From: Bdellovibrionales bacterium RIFOXYA1_FULL_36_14
GTDB lineage: Bacteria; Bdellovibrionota; Bacteriovoracia; Bacteriovoracales; Bacteriovoracaceae
DNA length: 64,000 bases
NCBI GenBank assembly: GCA_001769975.1
Contig: MEPW01000048.1
Span: forward strand, 36,398-100,397
Reading direction: 5' to 3'
Below, one piece after another: positions 10,101-18,319 of this stretch. The notes under the pieces are model-generated. The model did not search any database, was not told where the DNA came from, and saw nothing but the letters and a program-made list of their open reading frames with translations. Position numbers and translations under genes: made by a program. Each line of letters opens with the position of its first letter. Positions within the stretch are counted from its first letter, which is position 1.

Positions 10101-11137
10101 GAAGTTTTGCCGCTAATTATCGGTGGCAGCAAACTCTTACCAGTTTGTCTGTGGGAGACTCGCTGCCTTTAATTATAAGTTTTGTGGCCGATAACGTGGG
10201 AGACTATACGGCGACTATGAATTTTAAATGGGTTGAAAGCGGTTCTTCGACAGAAAACACGTTTAGTTTTCCTGTGGAGATAAAAGTTAGAGGGGTGGCA
10301 GAAATTAATGTAAGTTATAATGGCGCCAATATCTTTCATAATAATTTTATTCCCACAGAATTAGGTGTGATGTCTACAATGGATTTAGAACTTTTTGATA
10401 ATGAACGAAGCTTTCTCATAAGTAATACTGGCGGATCAAGATTGGAATTGACCAACATAAGTGTTCCAGAACCTTTTAATGTAATGAGTTTTCCCGTAAC
10501 TTCTCTGTTTCCCGGCGAATCTACTTATTTAAAAATCGCCTACGGAAACTATCCACCAAGACAATATAGCGGGCATATAAAATTTAATACCAATTTAAGT
10601 AACACTCCTGAATTTGCGATTTTGGTATCTACAATGTTAACAGGGCCTGTACTTTTGTTTAATTACCAATCTGAGGGAATATACCGGGAGAAATATAATT
10701 TTTTTATTTTAAACACCGGCTATGAGGAAAATCTGGAGATTATCAATATTGATATACCTTATGGATTTGTACAGTCGGAAGCGGGACCTACCACTTTGGT
10801 ACCGGGAAGTACTTCAATATTTAGATTTAAGATGGATGAAGCCTTAGGACTTGGCTACCGAAGTGGGGTGATCAGGTTTTTTACCAACGATCCGAATAAG
10901 CCGGAAATTGCGATTACCTTGACTGCTGGAAATATAAGTGACGGAGTGATAAGTCCTGATGGTAAAGTTGAGCCAAAGAAAACCACCAAGAATACTCCGG
11001 TAGTTGGATGTGGAACTATTAATAACGATCATAATCGCAATGATCCATCAAATCAGTTACCTCTAATCAGTATGGGTTTTTTATTTATGATGCTGTTTTT
11101 TAGGGCCTTGGCACTACTTAGAGTCTTTTTAAATTAA
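7178..11137 (+). CDS. Surface subtilase (S8) with HYDIN-like repeats
   Basis: A 1319-aa subtilisin-family serine protease. The N-terminus has a short basic head and a hydrophobic segment (IIGFILAIWFLTSLVGVIYY), either a signal anchor or a signal peptide. The catalytic Asp lies in MWDGGAVDANHGEF (near 193), the His in EHATHVAGT (near 224), the oxyanion Asn in WPAGNS (near 352) and the Ser in SSGTSMASP (near 471). After the catalytic domain come about five HYDIN/ASPM-like Ig-fold repeats, recognised by a strand of the type LKIYNTGTTDLMLS, at about 711, 837, 951, 1077 and 1170. The extreme C-terminus is hydrophobic (ISMGFLFMMLFFRALALL), so it may be membrane-held or carry a sorting tail. Preceded by a FliA-like promoter. 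The Shine-Dalgarno is poor at the ATG, which follows a run of A. Confidence 0.88.
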   Translation: MGNKKRIIGFILAIWFLTSLVGVIYYISPKDSLKTPHRKSSFHPTKLVSKKIQAAALHSNQKVARKVASSSANNLSLPSSLPHIDQPVFSKTQLQLKNQKLYQTYLEENDKFNQSRGTHYQEHLEAGNLPTTKKVSLIGVDKITRIPKYFSKFNWDGAKSIKTANIWLSTVLNPVTPPTYAIDGGLSVRFLGMWDGGAVDANHGEFTNKIKVMDGSTVIDEHATHVAGTLVASGQYLYGATDYRIPGMAYGGYLASFDWANDISEFAYAALPSGLNYGSGITSQMYVSNHSYGTTAGWGFDGDENCVGEWYWYGTPSINPDEDYKYGAYLSDTQSIDNALYHAPYLVQTWPAGNSRNDEGPMGTVCSKTSWYEYNTSGNWVLKSSNPPNPNNAEGGYDTLTPESCAKNVISVGAVLKVVNYLGATSVVMSDFSSFGPTDDGRIKPDVIAPGVDIRSTFYEDSTSYAAASSGTSMASPMISGSVVLLQGLFHRYHQRYPLASTIKALIIHTAREAGPFSGPDYQFGWGLPDIDEAAKIIYDDSLTGKTYIVEGTLNQGEVDEYVLKTNGQKPKATLVWTDPPRVSPGNVLDSPIKILVNDLNLRIIDNSANNYYPWKLAKATPTLAATRGNNDLDNVEKIEVTQIPGNNEIWKIRVSHAGSLLNSQAYSLVYSNLDTVSSEEKISIYNPTVSATLSIDGTIANVNLGTVLSSSTKTQTLKIYNTGTTDLMLSNLSINQALFSYTIDKNIIPANDFATLNVLFNPRGSVGSYVAALTMTTNDLIHPNLTIRYSVQSTASLIPSMQIEYLDSAGGVIPILNGGILTIANKRAQTQVNETHKIRIKSVGTGDLLLSAFSSMTTPFLWTRPADLQLQPEASIELTFTLSLNTAGEYDQSISFQTNIAGVATFSFDLKAILAEKALPEIELFDIAQNSISNNQATPVLLGTTSAYQSSIHNLTIKNSGNVDLVLSSFSVTGSFAANYRWQQTLTSLSVGDSLPLIISFVADNVGDYTATMNFKWVESGSSTENTFSFPVEIKVRGVAEINVSYNGANIFHNNFIPTELGVMSTMDLELFDNERSFLISNTGGSRLELTNISVPEPFNVMSFPVTSLFPGESTYLKIAYGNYPPRQYSGHIKFNTNLSNTPEFAILVSTMLTGPVLLFNYQSEGIYREKYNFFILNTGYEENLEIINIDIPYGFVQSEAGPTTLVPGSTSIFRFKMDEALGLGYRSGVIRFFTNDPNKPEIAITLTAGNISDGVISPDGKVEPKKTTKNTPVVGCGTINNDHNRNDPSNQLPLISMGFLFMMLFFRALALLRVFLN

Positions 11138-11155
11138 TTCAAAATAGACGAAATT

Positions 11156-13978
11156 ATGGCGATCCTCTATCATAACTTTAAGATTATGATAAAAATTATT
11201 TTAACACTACTGTTGCTAGGATGGGGAGAATTGATTATGGCCAACACGTTTTTGCGTCAACAACATGATATTTTCTTATGGATTGATTCACCTAAAAAAT
11301 TTTTTCTGAATACTAAACGACATATATCAATTGAGCAGATGAAAATTTATGACCATGAAAATCGAAATTATCAAATTGAATCCATGGAAAGTGGACATGA
11401 TAAGTTAACGATTAATATGCTTGATAAGATTGATCTTAATAAAAATTATTATTTAAAAATTGGTGAAGAAAAAATATGGGGCTATTTGAGTCTTTTGGCC
11501 ATCGAAAATTATTTTGCCTATAACATGCCAGACCTCGGTGCCCGGTTTAAAGGTCAGGAAGTCAGTTTGAAGTTTTGGTCACCACCTGCTACTTTAGTTA
11601 AAATAAATATTTTTAAAAAAGATGCTCAAACTAAAATATTTGAAAAGGTCTTATCTCGTAGAGAAAAAGGGATCTGGTATTGCAAATTAACTCCGCAAAT
11701 GGTGGGAGTTAATAGTTTGGATAATCTCTATTATACCTTGGAAGTGACTAGTTATCAGGTGACGCAAACGGTGCTTGACCCTTACGCTTTATCTCTGTCA
11801 GCATTTGCCCCTGATATGGATGAACGAGTACCCAAAGCTGCCTTTATTGATCTGTCCCAGTTGAAAAAAAATCGGCCAAAAAAGATAGCGATGGGAGGCA
11901 AGTGTGATTTTATCGGTTATGAGGCCCATATTCGTGATTTTACCATTGATCAAAATCTAGAGATTCCGACTCAACTAAAAGGCACTTTCAAAGGATTTGA
12001 AAAGGTAGTTGCTCGGATAGCGAAACTGGGGGTGACTCATATTCAACTTATGCCGGTCCAAAACTTTTTTACGGTAAAAGAACATTTAAAAGATTATCAA
12101 AATGAAATCATTCCCACGGAAGATATCAATTACAATTGGGGATATGATCCTCAACACTATTTTGCCTTAGAAGGGTGGTATTCTACTAATCCAAGCGATC
12201 CTTATCAACGGATAAGCGAGTTTTTAGATTTGGTTGATACTATTCATAAAAACAAAATGGGGGTGATTATTGATGTGGTTTATAATCACATTTTTGAATT
12301 TGCTAAATTGGAAGAAGGGGCACCAGGATGTTATTTAAGACGTGACCATCTGGGAAATGTGTCTTTTCAAACTGGTGCGGGGCCTAGTTTGGAAAGCCGG
12401 AATATAATGGTGCGAAAACTTATTATTGAATCATTGCTGTATTATAAAAATTTTTTAGGAGTGGATGGTTTTCGATTTGATTTAATGAATTTTCTTGATC
12501 ACCAGACAATGAATGAAATTAGACAGCAGTTAGGAAAGGAAACCCTATTATATGGGGAGGCATGGAATTTCACTGATTTGCCACCTGAGATTGCCACCAC
12601 CAAAAATAACTTGCCGGCAGTCGCCGATCTATCCGCATTTAATGATTCCAGTAGGGATGCTTATACTGGGAGAATGCATGCTCAGGGTTTCGTGCAGGGG
12701 GCTTTGGGAAACGCTTTTCAAGTGCGTGCGGGGATTATAGGGGCGATACAAAATCATTATTTTGAAGATGATCAAGTGGCGCAGGATTCTTACATGCGAT
12801 ATGCTCAATCACCTTCTGAAACCATTAATTATTTAACCATTCATGATGGTTTTACTCTTTGGGATAAGATCAACCTCTCAGTAAAGGGAGAAGTTGCTCA
12901 TCGGAAACGACTGGTTAAAAATGCCTTGGGATTACTCTTTACTTCACAAGGAAAAATTATTTTGGAAGGTGGAACGGAAATGGGGCGAAGCAAACCATTG
13001 GCAGCCAACGACCCCCATCCTAACCGGGCACATACAAGTGATTTCGCTGATGCCGAAAATCATATTGTTTATTTTCATGAAAATACTTATATGTCCCCCG
13101 ATTTTACCAATATGATCAACTGGACAAGGGCCTTTGATTTTATGGATATTAGTGATTATTTAGCAGGTCTTATTAAATTACGTAGAAGTCTGTCGGCACT
13201 TCGCTTTGAGAATGCTCGATCAATTCAGCATGGACTTTCTTTTATCTATGGAAATAATATGGTTGCTGGGGATAAAAAAGCTGGTCTCTCGTCCTTTCAT
13301 GACAAAAAATTAGAGAGCTTAAAATTACAATTTATCAATGCTCCTAAATCTATTCACAATAAGCTAGTTTATTTAGCTGGAGAAATTCATTCCTTTGATG
13401 ATTATCCCTCACCCTTAAAAAATCCTTTGAATAATCGATTTAATTTTTTGGTGAACGATAATGGGGTGGGTGAGATTGTTTTTAGCAGAGAGGATATTGA
13501 ACAATTTGATTTAGCGTCTTGGGGAGATAATCAAAAATTACAATTTAAAATTATCTTAACCCCTGGCCAGTGGGATTTTCCCAGAGAATCTTATACAGAA
13601 TTTGGTCATAACTCAGTCGCGTTATCCAGCGTCACCAACGATGGAGGGGCGGTTATTGATTTATCTGTTATAGATTTTGGATTAGGAAATTCTTGGCATC
13701 AACCAGCTGCGCAAATCGTATATTTGCTGGATAATTCTTTAGAAAATAATTATGCGTCCTCCATTGAACCGCTTGATTATAAAAAAATATTAGTTATTCA
13801 TAATGTTTCTAGTGATAAATACACAATGGATTTAAACCAAGTTGAAGGACCCACTAACTTTGATATTTTAGCCGATGATCAAGAGGCTGGAGTAATTGCC
13901 TTGCAAAATAGTGCAGTAAAAATATCAGGTAATCTGGTTACGGTTTTGCCCCATTCAACTACGATCTTAGGCAGATAA
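11156..13978 (+). CDS. Secreted GH13 debranching enzyme (pullulanase/isoamylase type)
   Basis: A 940-aa alpha-glucan debranching enzyme. Codons 1-10 may not be translated: an in-frame ATG at 11186 gives MIKIILTLLLLGWGELIMA, a better signal peptide. A CBM48-like N-terminal region (around EVSLKFWSPPATLVKI) precedes the GH13 barrel. Conserved GH13 regions are DVVYNH (about 372), GFRFDLMNF with the nucleophile Asp (about 437), YGEAWNF with the acid Glu (about 467) and TIHDGFTLWDK with the transition-state Asp (about 562). Region IV resembles GlgX/isoamylase while region II resembles type I pullulanase. It probably cleaves alpha-1,6 branches of glycogen or pullulan outside the cytoplasm. It starts 18 bases after the subtilase stop, so it may be cotranscribed with it. 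Confidence 0.88.
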   Translation: MAILYHNFKIMIKIILTLLLLGWGELIMANTFLRQQHDIFLWIDSPKKFFLNTKRHISIEQMKIYDHENRNYQIESMESGHDKLTINMLDKIDLNKNYYLKIGEEKIWGYLSLLAIENYFAYNMPDLGARFKGQEVSLKFWSPPATLVKINIFKKDAQTKIFEKVLSRREKGIWYCKLTPQMVGVNSLDNLYYTLEVTSYQVTQTVLDPYALSLSAFAPDMDERVPKAAFIDLSQLKKNRPKKIAMGGKCDFIGYEAHIRDFTIDQNLEIPTQLKGTFKGFEKVVARIAKLGVTHIQLMPVQNFFTVKEHLKDYQNEIIPTEDINYNWGYDPQHYFALEGWYSTNPSDPYQRISEFLDLVDTIHKNKMGVIIDVVYNHIFEFAKLEEGAPGCYLRRDHLGNVSFQTGAGPSLESRNIMVRKLIIESLLYYKNFLGVDGFRFDLMNFLDHQTMNEIRQQLGKETLLYGEAWNFTDLPPEIATTKNNLPAVADLSAFNDSSRDAYTGRMHAQGFVQGALGNAFQVRAGIIGAIQNHYFEDDQVAQDSYMRYAQSPSETINYLTIHDGFTLWDKINLSVKGEVAHRKRLVKNALGLLFTSQGKIILEGGTEMGRSKPLAANDPHPNRAHTSDFADAENHIVYFHENTYMSPDFTNMINWTRAFDFMDISDYLAGLIKLRRSLSALRFENARSIQHGLSFIYGNNMVAGDKKAGLSSFHDKKLESLKLQFINAPKSIHNKLVYLAGEIHSFDDYPSPLKNPLNNRFNFLVNDNGVGEIVFSREDIEQFDLASWGDNQKLQFKIILTPGQWDFPRESYTEFGHNSVALSSVTNDGGAVIDLSVIDFGLGNSWHQPAAQIVYLLDNSLENNYASSIEPLDYKKILVIHNVSSDKYTMDLNQVEGPTNFDILADDQEAGVIALQNSAVKISGNLVTVLPHSTTILGR

Positions 13979-14077
13979 TGCATTTTTTTTAAAAAAAAAT
14001 ACAAAAAATTTAATTTAAATTAATTATCTTCCGATTAATTAAACATGTTAGGAGTGATCATTTATATGGAGAGTGTT

Positions 14078-14728
14078 ATGAATAAGCTAAATTTTTTATT
14101 ATGTATTTTACTGATGATAGGACTTTTGTCATGTTCATCCAAGTCATCGCAGGATGATAATCTCACTGAGGATGCCAATGTGATCGAAATGGCCCAAGAC
14201 GATTCTGAAACTTTGGAGATTGCCGAAGACAGTATTAAAGATGAGGCAGTAAAAGAAGAAGTGGTGCAAGAAGATGTGGCGGAGCAAACACAGCCGGAAG
14301 AAACTTTAGCACAATCAGCACCGGCAGCTGAGGACATGGCGGTTAAAACATCTGGTATAGAATATTACGAAGTCCAAGCTGGAGATACTCTGATGCTGAT
14401 TGCTTTTAAAATTTATGGCGATTACCTTAAATGGAGAAGTTTAGCTGAGTTAAATAATGAAACCTTAGCTGGAAATTATAATTTAGAAAAAGGTATGAAA
14501 ATTAAGTATGCGTCTCCTGCCAGTAGATTTGATTGGAATCCAGCCGGTGATCCTTATTTGATTGCAAGAGGGGATACTTTAGGAAAGATTTCTACCAAAG
14601 TTTATAATACTCCTAAGCATTGGCAAGATATCTGGGAAAATAATAAACCCATGATTAAATCACCATCACTTATTTTTGCAGGATTTACGTTATATTATTT
14701 ACCACTTAGAGATTTAGCTTCAAGATAA
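14078..14728 (+). CDS. LysM-domain lipoprotein
   Basis: A 216-aa lipoprotein. The start is the ATG at 14078, six bases after GGAG; the longer frame from 14045 spoils the signal. The lipobox LLSC puts the lipidated Cys at residue 19. Residues of about 27-80 are a very acidic Glu/Asp/Ala linker. Two LysM-like modules follow, YYEVQAGDTLMLIAFKIYGD and PYLIARGDTLGKISTKVYN, each with the YxVxxGDTL signature. It therefore probably binds peptidoglycan from an outer- or inner-membrane lipid anchor. It ends just before a strong terminator. Confidence 0.88.
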   Translation: MNKLNFLLCILLMIGLLSCSSKSSQDDNLTEDANVIEMAQDDSETLEIAEDSIKDEAVKEEVVQEDVAEQTQPEETLAQSAPAAEDMAVKTSGIEYYEVQAGDTLMLIAFKIYGDYLKWRSLAELNNETLAGNYNLEKGMKIKYASPASRFDWNPAGDPYLIARGDTLGKISTKVYNTPKHWQDIWENNKPMIKSPSLIFAGFTLYYLPLRDLASR

Positions 14729-14753
14729 CTTAAAAATATATTATATTTTATTA

Positions 14754-14790
14754 AAGCAGACTGGATTACCCAGTCTGCTTGTTTGTTTTT
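14754..14790 (+). terminator. Intrinsic terminator abutting the murI start codon
   Basis: Stem AAGCAGACTGG (14754-14764) pairs perfectly with CCAGTCTGCTT (14770-14780) across a 5-base loop, followed by the T-rich run TTGTTTGTTTTT to 14790. The murI ATG is the very next base, 14791. Confidence 0.85.
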
Positions 14791-15573
14791 ATGGAAAATA
14801 AAAAAATACAAATTGGCATGTTTGATTCAGGGGTCGGAGGACTTAGTATATTGAGTGAGGTTCATGAACTCATTGCTGACCTGGAAGTGTATTACATAGC
14901 GGATAATGCTTATTGTCCATACGGGGAAAAAAGTGAGGCTCAGCTGATAGATAGGGCGATGGAAATAACTGATCTGCTTTTAAAAAAAGACGTGCAGCTG
15001 ATTACATTAGCATGTAATACCATCACGGCAGCGGCAATAAAAAAATTGCGAGAAAAATATAGCCTTCCATTTGTGGGGGTGGAACCTTATTTAAATGCCT
15101 ATAACAAGGAAATCGAGATCAAAGAACTCTCTAAACTGGCCGTGCTTACCACCAAATACACTGCCTCTTCGGAAAAATTTTGGAGTTTGAAAAATCGCCT
15201 GGACCCGGAGAATAAAATTTTTCATGCTACGAGTGATAAGCTGGCCATGCTTATTGAAGATATTTTTAATACTGGGTTTGATCATGATAAAAAAATATTA
15301 GTGATGAAAGAACTTGATCCACTAAAGGGGTTAGGCTTCACCCATGTTATTTTGGGGTGTACTCATTACCCACTTATTAACTCTTTTATTGAAAATTATT
15401 TATCTGTAAAATGTATTGCACCCGGCAGACATGTGGCACTTAGAATAAAGGATCTTTTAACTAATCAATTGCACTATATCCCCTCAAAGACTTGTGTACC
15501 AGAATTTTGGTACTGCAATACTCGATCAGGTACTTGGATCAAAAAAAAGCATCAAAAGTTCGAATTGATGTAA
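14791..15573 (+). CDS. murI: Glutamate racemase
   Basis: A 260-aa enzyme that interconverts L- and D-glutamate for peptidoglycan. It contains the family motifs GMFDSGVGGLSI (Asp11), YYIADNAYCPYGEKS, the first catalytic Cys in LACNT (Cys75), FVGVEPY, and the second catalytic Cys in ILGCTHYP (Cys190). I place the start at ATG 14791 (MENKKIQIGMFDSG). An upstream in-frame TTG at 14779 lies inside a terminator stem. No Shine-Dalgarno is visible before 14791 because that space is occupied by the terminator T-tract. Length is normal. Confidence 0.93.
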   Translation: MENKKIQIGMFDSGVGGLSILSEVHELIADLEVYYIADNAYCPYGEKSEAQLIDRAMEITDLLLKKDVQLITLACNTITAAAIKKLREKYSLPFVGVEPYLNAYNKEIEIKELSKLAVLTTKYTASSEKFWSLKNRLDPENKIFHATSDKLAMLIEDIFNTGFDHDKKILVMKELDPLKGLGFTHVILGCTHYPLINSFIENYLSVKCIAPGRHVALRIKDLLTNQLHYIPSKTCVPEFWYCNTRSGTWIKKKHQKFELM

Positions 15574-15641
15574 CAAAATTATAAAAAAATACGAAAAGGA
15601 CTAGGAATGAGGATGGTTTTTTCACCTAAAGGGGTTACCCG

Positions 15642-16961
15642 GTGGTTAGTTTTTCCAAAAATCATAACATTACTTCCTATTACCTGCTGGATATGTATTT
15701 AATGTCCACTTTTATTATTTCGGTTTTTATGTGGATAGGAAGCTATTTTATAAGTGATCATTTTTTTTATAACGGATTTTTTGTAACTTTTTTTCTAGTT
15801 ACTAATTATTATTATTTTATAAACGGAGCAGGTTGGTCAAAATTAACTTTAGAAAAGATGCAGTGGCCAGGACTTTTACTCCTTCAAATATTTTGTTTAT
15901 TCGGAGTGGCCCATGAAAATAGTAATATTGCTGCTATTTATTTAAGTATGATTCCCGCTTCCTTTGGCCTGTTTTTCTTTGCTTCAAAAAAAGAGTGGCC
16001 AATTTCTGGTTATAAAAAAGGTGTAGCTTTATTATTGATAGTCGTTTTGTCATACTTATTTCTAAATGGTTTGACCAAAAAGAATCTTTTTACGGTAAAT
16101 GATTTTTTTTATTTCTGCCTGTTTTTAATGTGGGGGGCGAGTATAATTGTTTGGGGACAGTATCATCTACACGAAGAAAAAAAATCTCTCTTTGATATTT
16201 TTCTTAATGGGATCACTAATAATTTAGAAGACAATGAGTTGACTGATTGGCCCCATGACCGTTTGTTTTTCCATGATTTAATAAATCAGACCCATGGTAT
16301 TGATCTTTTTTTAAACCAAAAAATGTCCAAAAAAGGGCACTTGGAATATGAGGAAATGGAAATATTGCGGGATGAAGTTCGCTTAGTGCAATCCTTGGTG
16401 CAAAACCATTACGGCTACTTTCATAAAAACCTCTTTGGTCGAAGTGATTATGTTAATGTTGGTCAAATGAAGAAAATGATTTTTCGAATAGCGGATATAT
16501 ATCTTCCTGACCAGTTGGTGTTTAAATCGTTTAAGTTTGAAGGATTATTTAAAGACGATCTGTCAGATGAGACATGTTTGGCCCATTATCCAACTTTTTG
16601 TAGAATTTTTACCAATTTGGTTAAAAATTTAAATGAAGTAAATACCAATCATGTGGAATTCTTTTTTGGCACTTCACAGGAAGCCTTAATTATTTATGTA
16701 AAAAATAAGGTATGTTACCTAAAAGATGATGAAGAAAACATGGTCAAAAATCTCAAAGACATTATTCTGGGGGTTAACAAAGGGATTAATGTTAATCGCG
16801 AAAGTGGTTTGGGGATGGAATCCATTGCCCATTTAGTAAAAAAATATGCGGGCTCCTTTCATTTTGAATTACAAGGTGAATATTGGGTTAACCACATATC
16901 TCTTCCTTTTATGAAAGGTGAGCATATTTTGATTGGTACTCCTTTTAAGAAAGCGTCATAA
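15642..16961 (+). CDS. Membrane histidine-kinase-like protein (degenerate ATPase domain)
   Basis: A 439-aa protein with about six N-terminal membrane segments (residues of about 20-185) and a cytoplasmic C-terminal half. FFHDLINQTHGIDLFL near residue 210 looks like an H-box. CRIFTNLVKNLNEV near 320 is in the place of an N-box. ESGLGMESIAHLVKKYAGSF near 387 resembles the G2 region. I do not see a clear DxGxG G1 motif, so ATP binding may be lost or altered. It could be a sensor kinase of unusual type or a pseudokinase. No receiver gene is adjacent. Start GTG 15642 follows AAAGGGG. A 31-codon ORF with a better ribosome site (15607-15702) overlaps its start. Confidence 0.65.
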   Translation: MVSFSKNHNITSYYLLDMYLMSTFIISVFMWIGSYFISDHFFYNGFFVTFFLVTNYYYFINGAGWSKLTLEKMQWPGLLLLQIFCLFGVAHENSNIAAIYLSMIPASFGLFFFASKKEWPISGYKKGVALLLIVVLSYLFLNGLTKKNLFTVNDFFYFCLFLMWGASIIVWGQYHLHEEKKSLFDIFLNGITNNLEDNELTDWPHDRLFFHDLINQTHGIDLFLNQKMSKKGHLEYEEMEILRDEVRLVQSLVQNHYGYFHKNLFGRSDYVNVGQMKKMIFRIADIYLPDQLVFKSFKFEGLFKDDLSDETCLAHYPTFCRIFTNLVKNLNEVNTNHVEFFFGTSQEALIIYVKNKVCYLKDDEENMVKNLKDIILGVNKGINVNRESGLGMESIAHLVKKYAGSFHFELQGEYWVNHISLPFMKGEHILIGTPFKKAS

Positions 16962-17012
16962 ATATATTTTTCCCTTTTTACAAAATAAAAAGTTCGAGTT
17001 AACCTAAAGGCA

Positions 17013-18230
17013 ATGAAAACCTTTAAATTATATTTTTTAATGAGTGCTTGCTGGTCACTTTTTAATAGCTCTTTAAGCTTGGCCTTTGATGAACCAGATG
17101 CGCCTAAAAATGGATTTTGGGGACCACTTCCATCTTATCGATTAAAAACAGAGACTATTCGCCACAGAAGTATTGAGTTAGGCCTTGCTGGTAATTACTT
17201 TTCAACGACTGGGTATTTCAATGAAAATGGAGAAAAAGAAGATCTAAGCGAAAATGATAGCTATGTTCGAAAAGATCTCCTGCTATTTGGGGGTTATGGT
17301 TTTGGAGAAAACTTTGATATGTTGCTTGGGCTTTTATATAGGACTCACCAATCAGTTAAGGCGGAAAGTGATATTTCTGCTTCTGGTATTGAATCGATAG
17401 CGGTAGAAGGCAAGTATAAAGTTGACCTTTACGAACAGTTGACGATGGCAATTAGCCTTAGCTTTAAGCAAAAAATGTTTGAAAATGATCCCGAAACCTC
17501 AGGTCTTGGCAAAGACAAAATGATCTTAGGAGATGATGGCTCTGAGATGATGATGAAGGGGCTTTTAACATATCAAACCACTGCCAAGAATTATTTAACT
17601 GGAGAAATGGGGTATAGATCTTTTACGGCGGATAACAGTAGTGCTGAACTTCCGTGGTTGGTAGAAACCTCTTGGATTGGGTCCCGGTTTGCTCTTATAT
17701 TAGGAGTGCGTGGTACCATTTCCATGGAAGAAGATGACGGCCTTTCGCGAATCCCTTATAATCAAGGAGCCACTCAGTTATATAATACGGTTAATCCCTC
17801 TTACACTGAACCTTTTGTGGGGGTCAACTTTCTAACCGGGCAAACCCGTTTCGGTTTGGAACTGGCCCAAAGAGTGATGGGGTCAAATACTGATCAAGGC
17901 TATACTATAGCAGCTTCTTTAACTTGGAATTCATCCAATGAAGAGAAAAAAACTCAGATTAAAATTCGCTCTGTGAAAGAATATAGTATTGAGGCGACAA
18001 TAACCCAGGTTTCTTCCAGGGGCTTGTTTGTAAAAATCAACAAAGGGGTGTCTAGTAACGTTGAAAAAGGTGAAAGCGCCGATATATACATGACTAATGA
18101 ACTTGGTGGAAATGTTTTATTAGCTACTGGAATTGTTTATGATACTGGAGTTGATTGGGCCATTATAAAACTTACCAAAAAATACAAAAAGATAAATTTA
18201 AAACCAGGGTATGTGGTGAGATTTAAATAA
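17013..18230 (+). CDS. Outer-membrane beta-barrel-like protein with C-terminal GV-type domain
   Basis: A 405-aa exported protein. The signal peptide is MKTFKLYFLMSACWSLFNSS, cut near SLAFDE. Residues of about 45-310 show alternating polar/apolar strands with Gly/aromatic turns, typical of an outer-membrane barrel. The last 80 residues (RGLFVKINKGVSSNVEKGES and onward) form a small beta domain of the 'I..G...GV..G' kind. A similar motif occurs at the N-terminal side of the protein at 42525-43475. No family name can be given. The ribosome site is weak. Confidence 0.65.
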   Translation: MKTFKLYFLMSACWSLFNSSLSLAFDEPDAPKNGFWGPLPSYRLKTETIRHRSIELGLAGNYFSTTGYFNENGEKEDLSENDSYVRKDLLLFGGYGFGENFDMLLGLLYRTHQSVKAESDISASGIESIAVEGKYKVDLYEQLTMAISLSFKQKMFENDPETSGLGKDKMILGDDGSEMMMKGLLTYQTTAKNYLTGEMGYRSFTADNSSAELPWLVETSWIGSRFALILGVRGTISMEEDDGLSRIPYNQGATQLYNTVNPSYTEPFVGVNFLTGQTRFGLELAQRVMGSNTDQGYTIAASLTWNSSNEEKKTQIKIRSVKEYSIEATITQVSSRGLFVKINKGVSSNVEKGESADIYMTNELGGNVLLATGIVYDTGVDWAIIKLTKKYKKINLKPGYVVRFK

Positions 18231-18319
18231 TAGGTACCGTATTATTTGGCACTTGAAGGTTTTAAAAAATCAGTTAAGATGAAATAAGAGATTAAAAGTA
18301 AAAAATGTCAGGAGAATAT

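Noticed and set aside
14011..14037. FliA-like site before the LysM lipoprotein gene
   Set aside because: The -10 (TCCGATTA) is fair, but the -35 matches only about half the positions.
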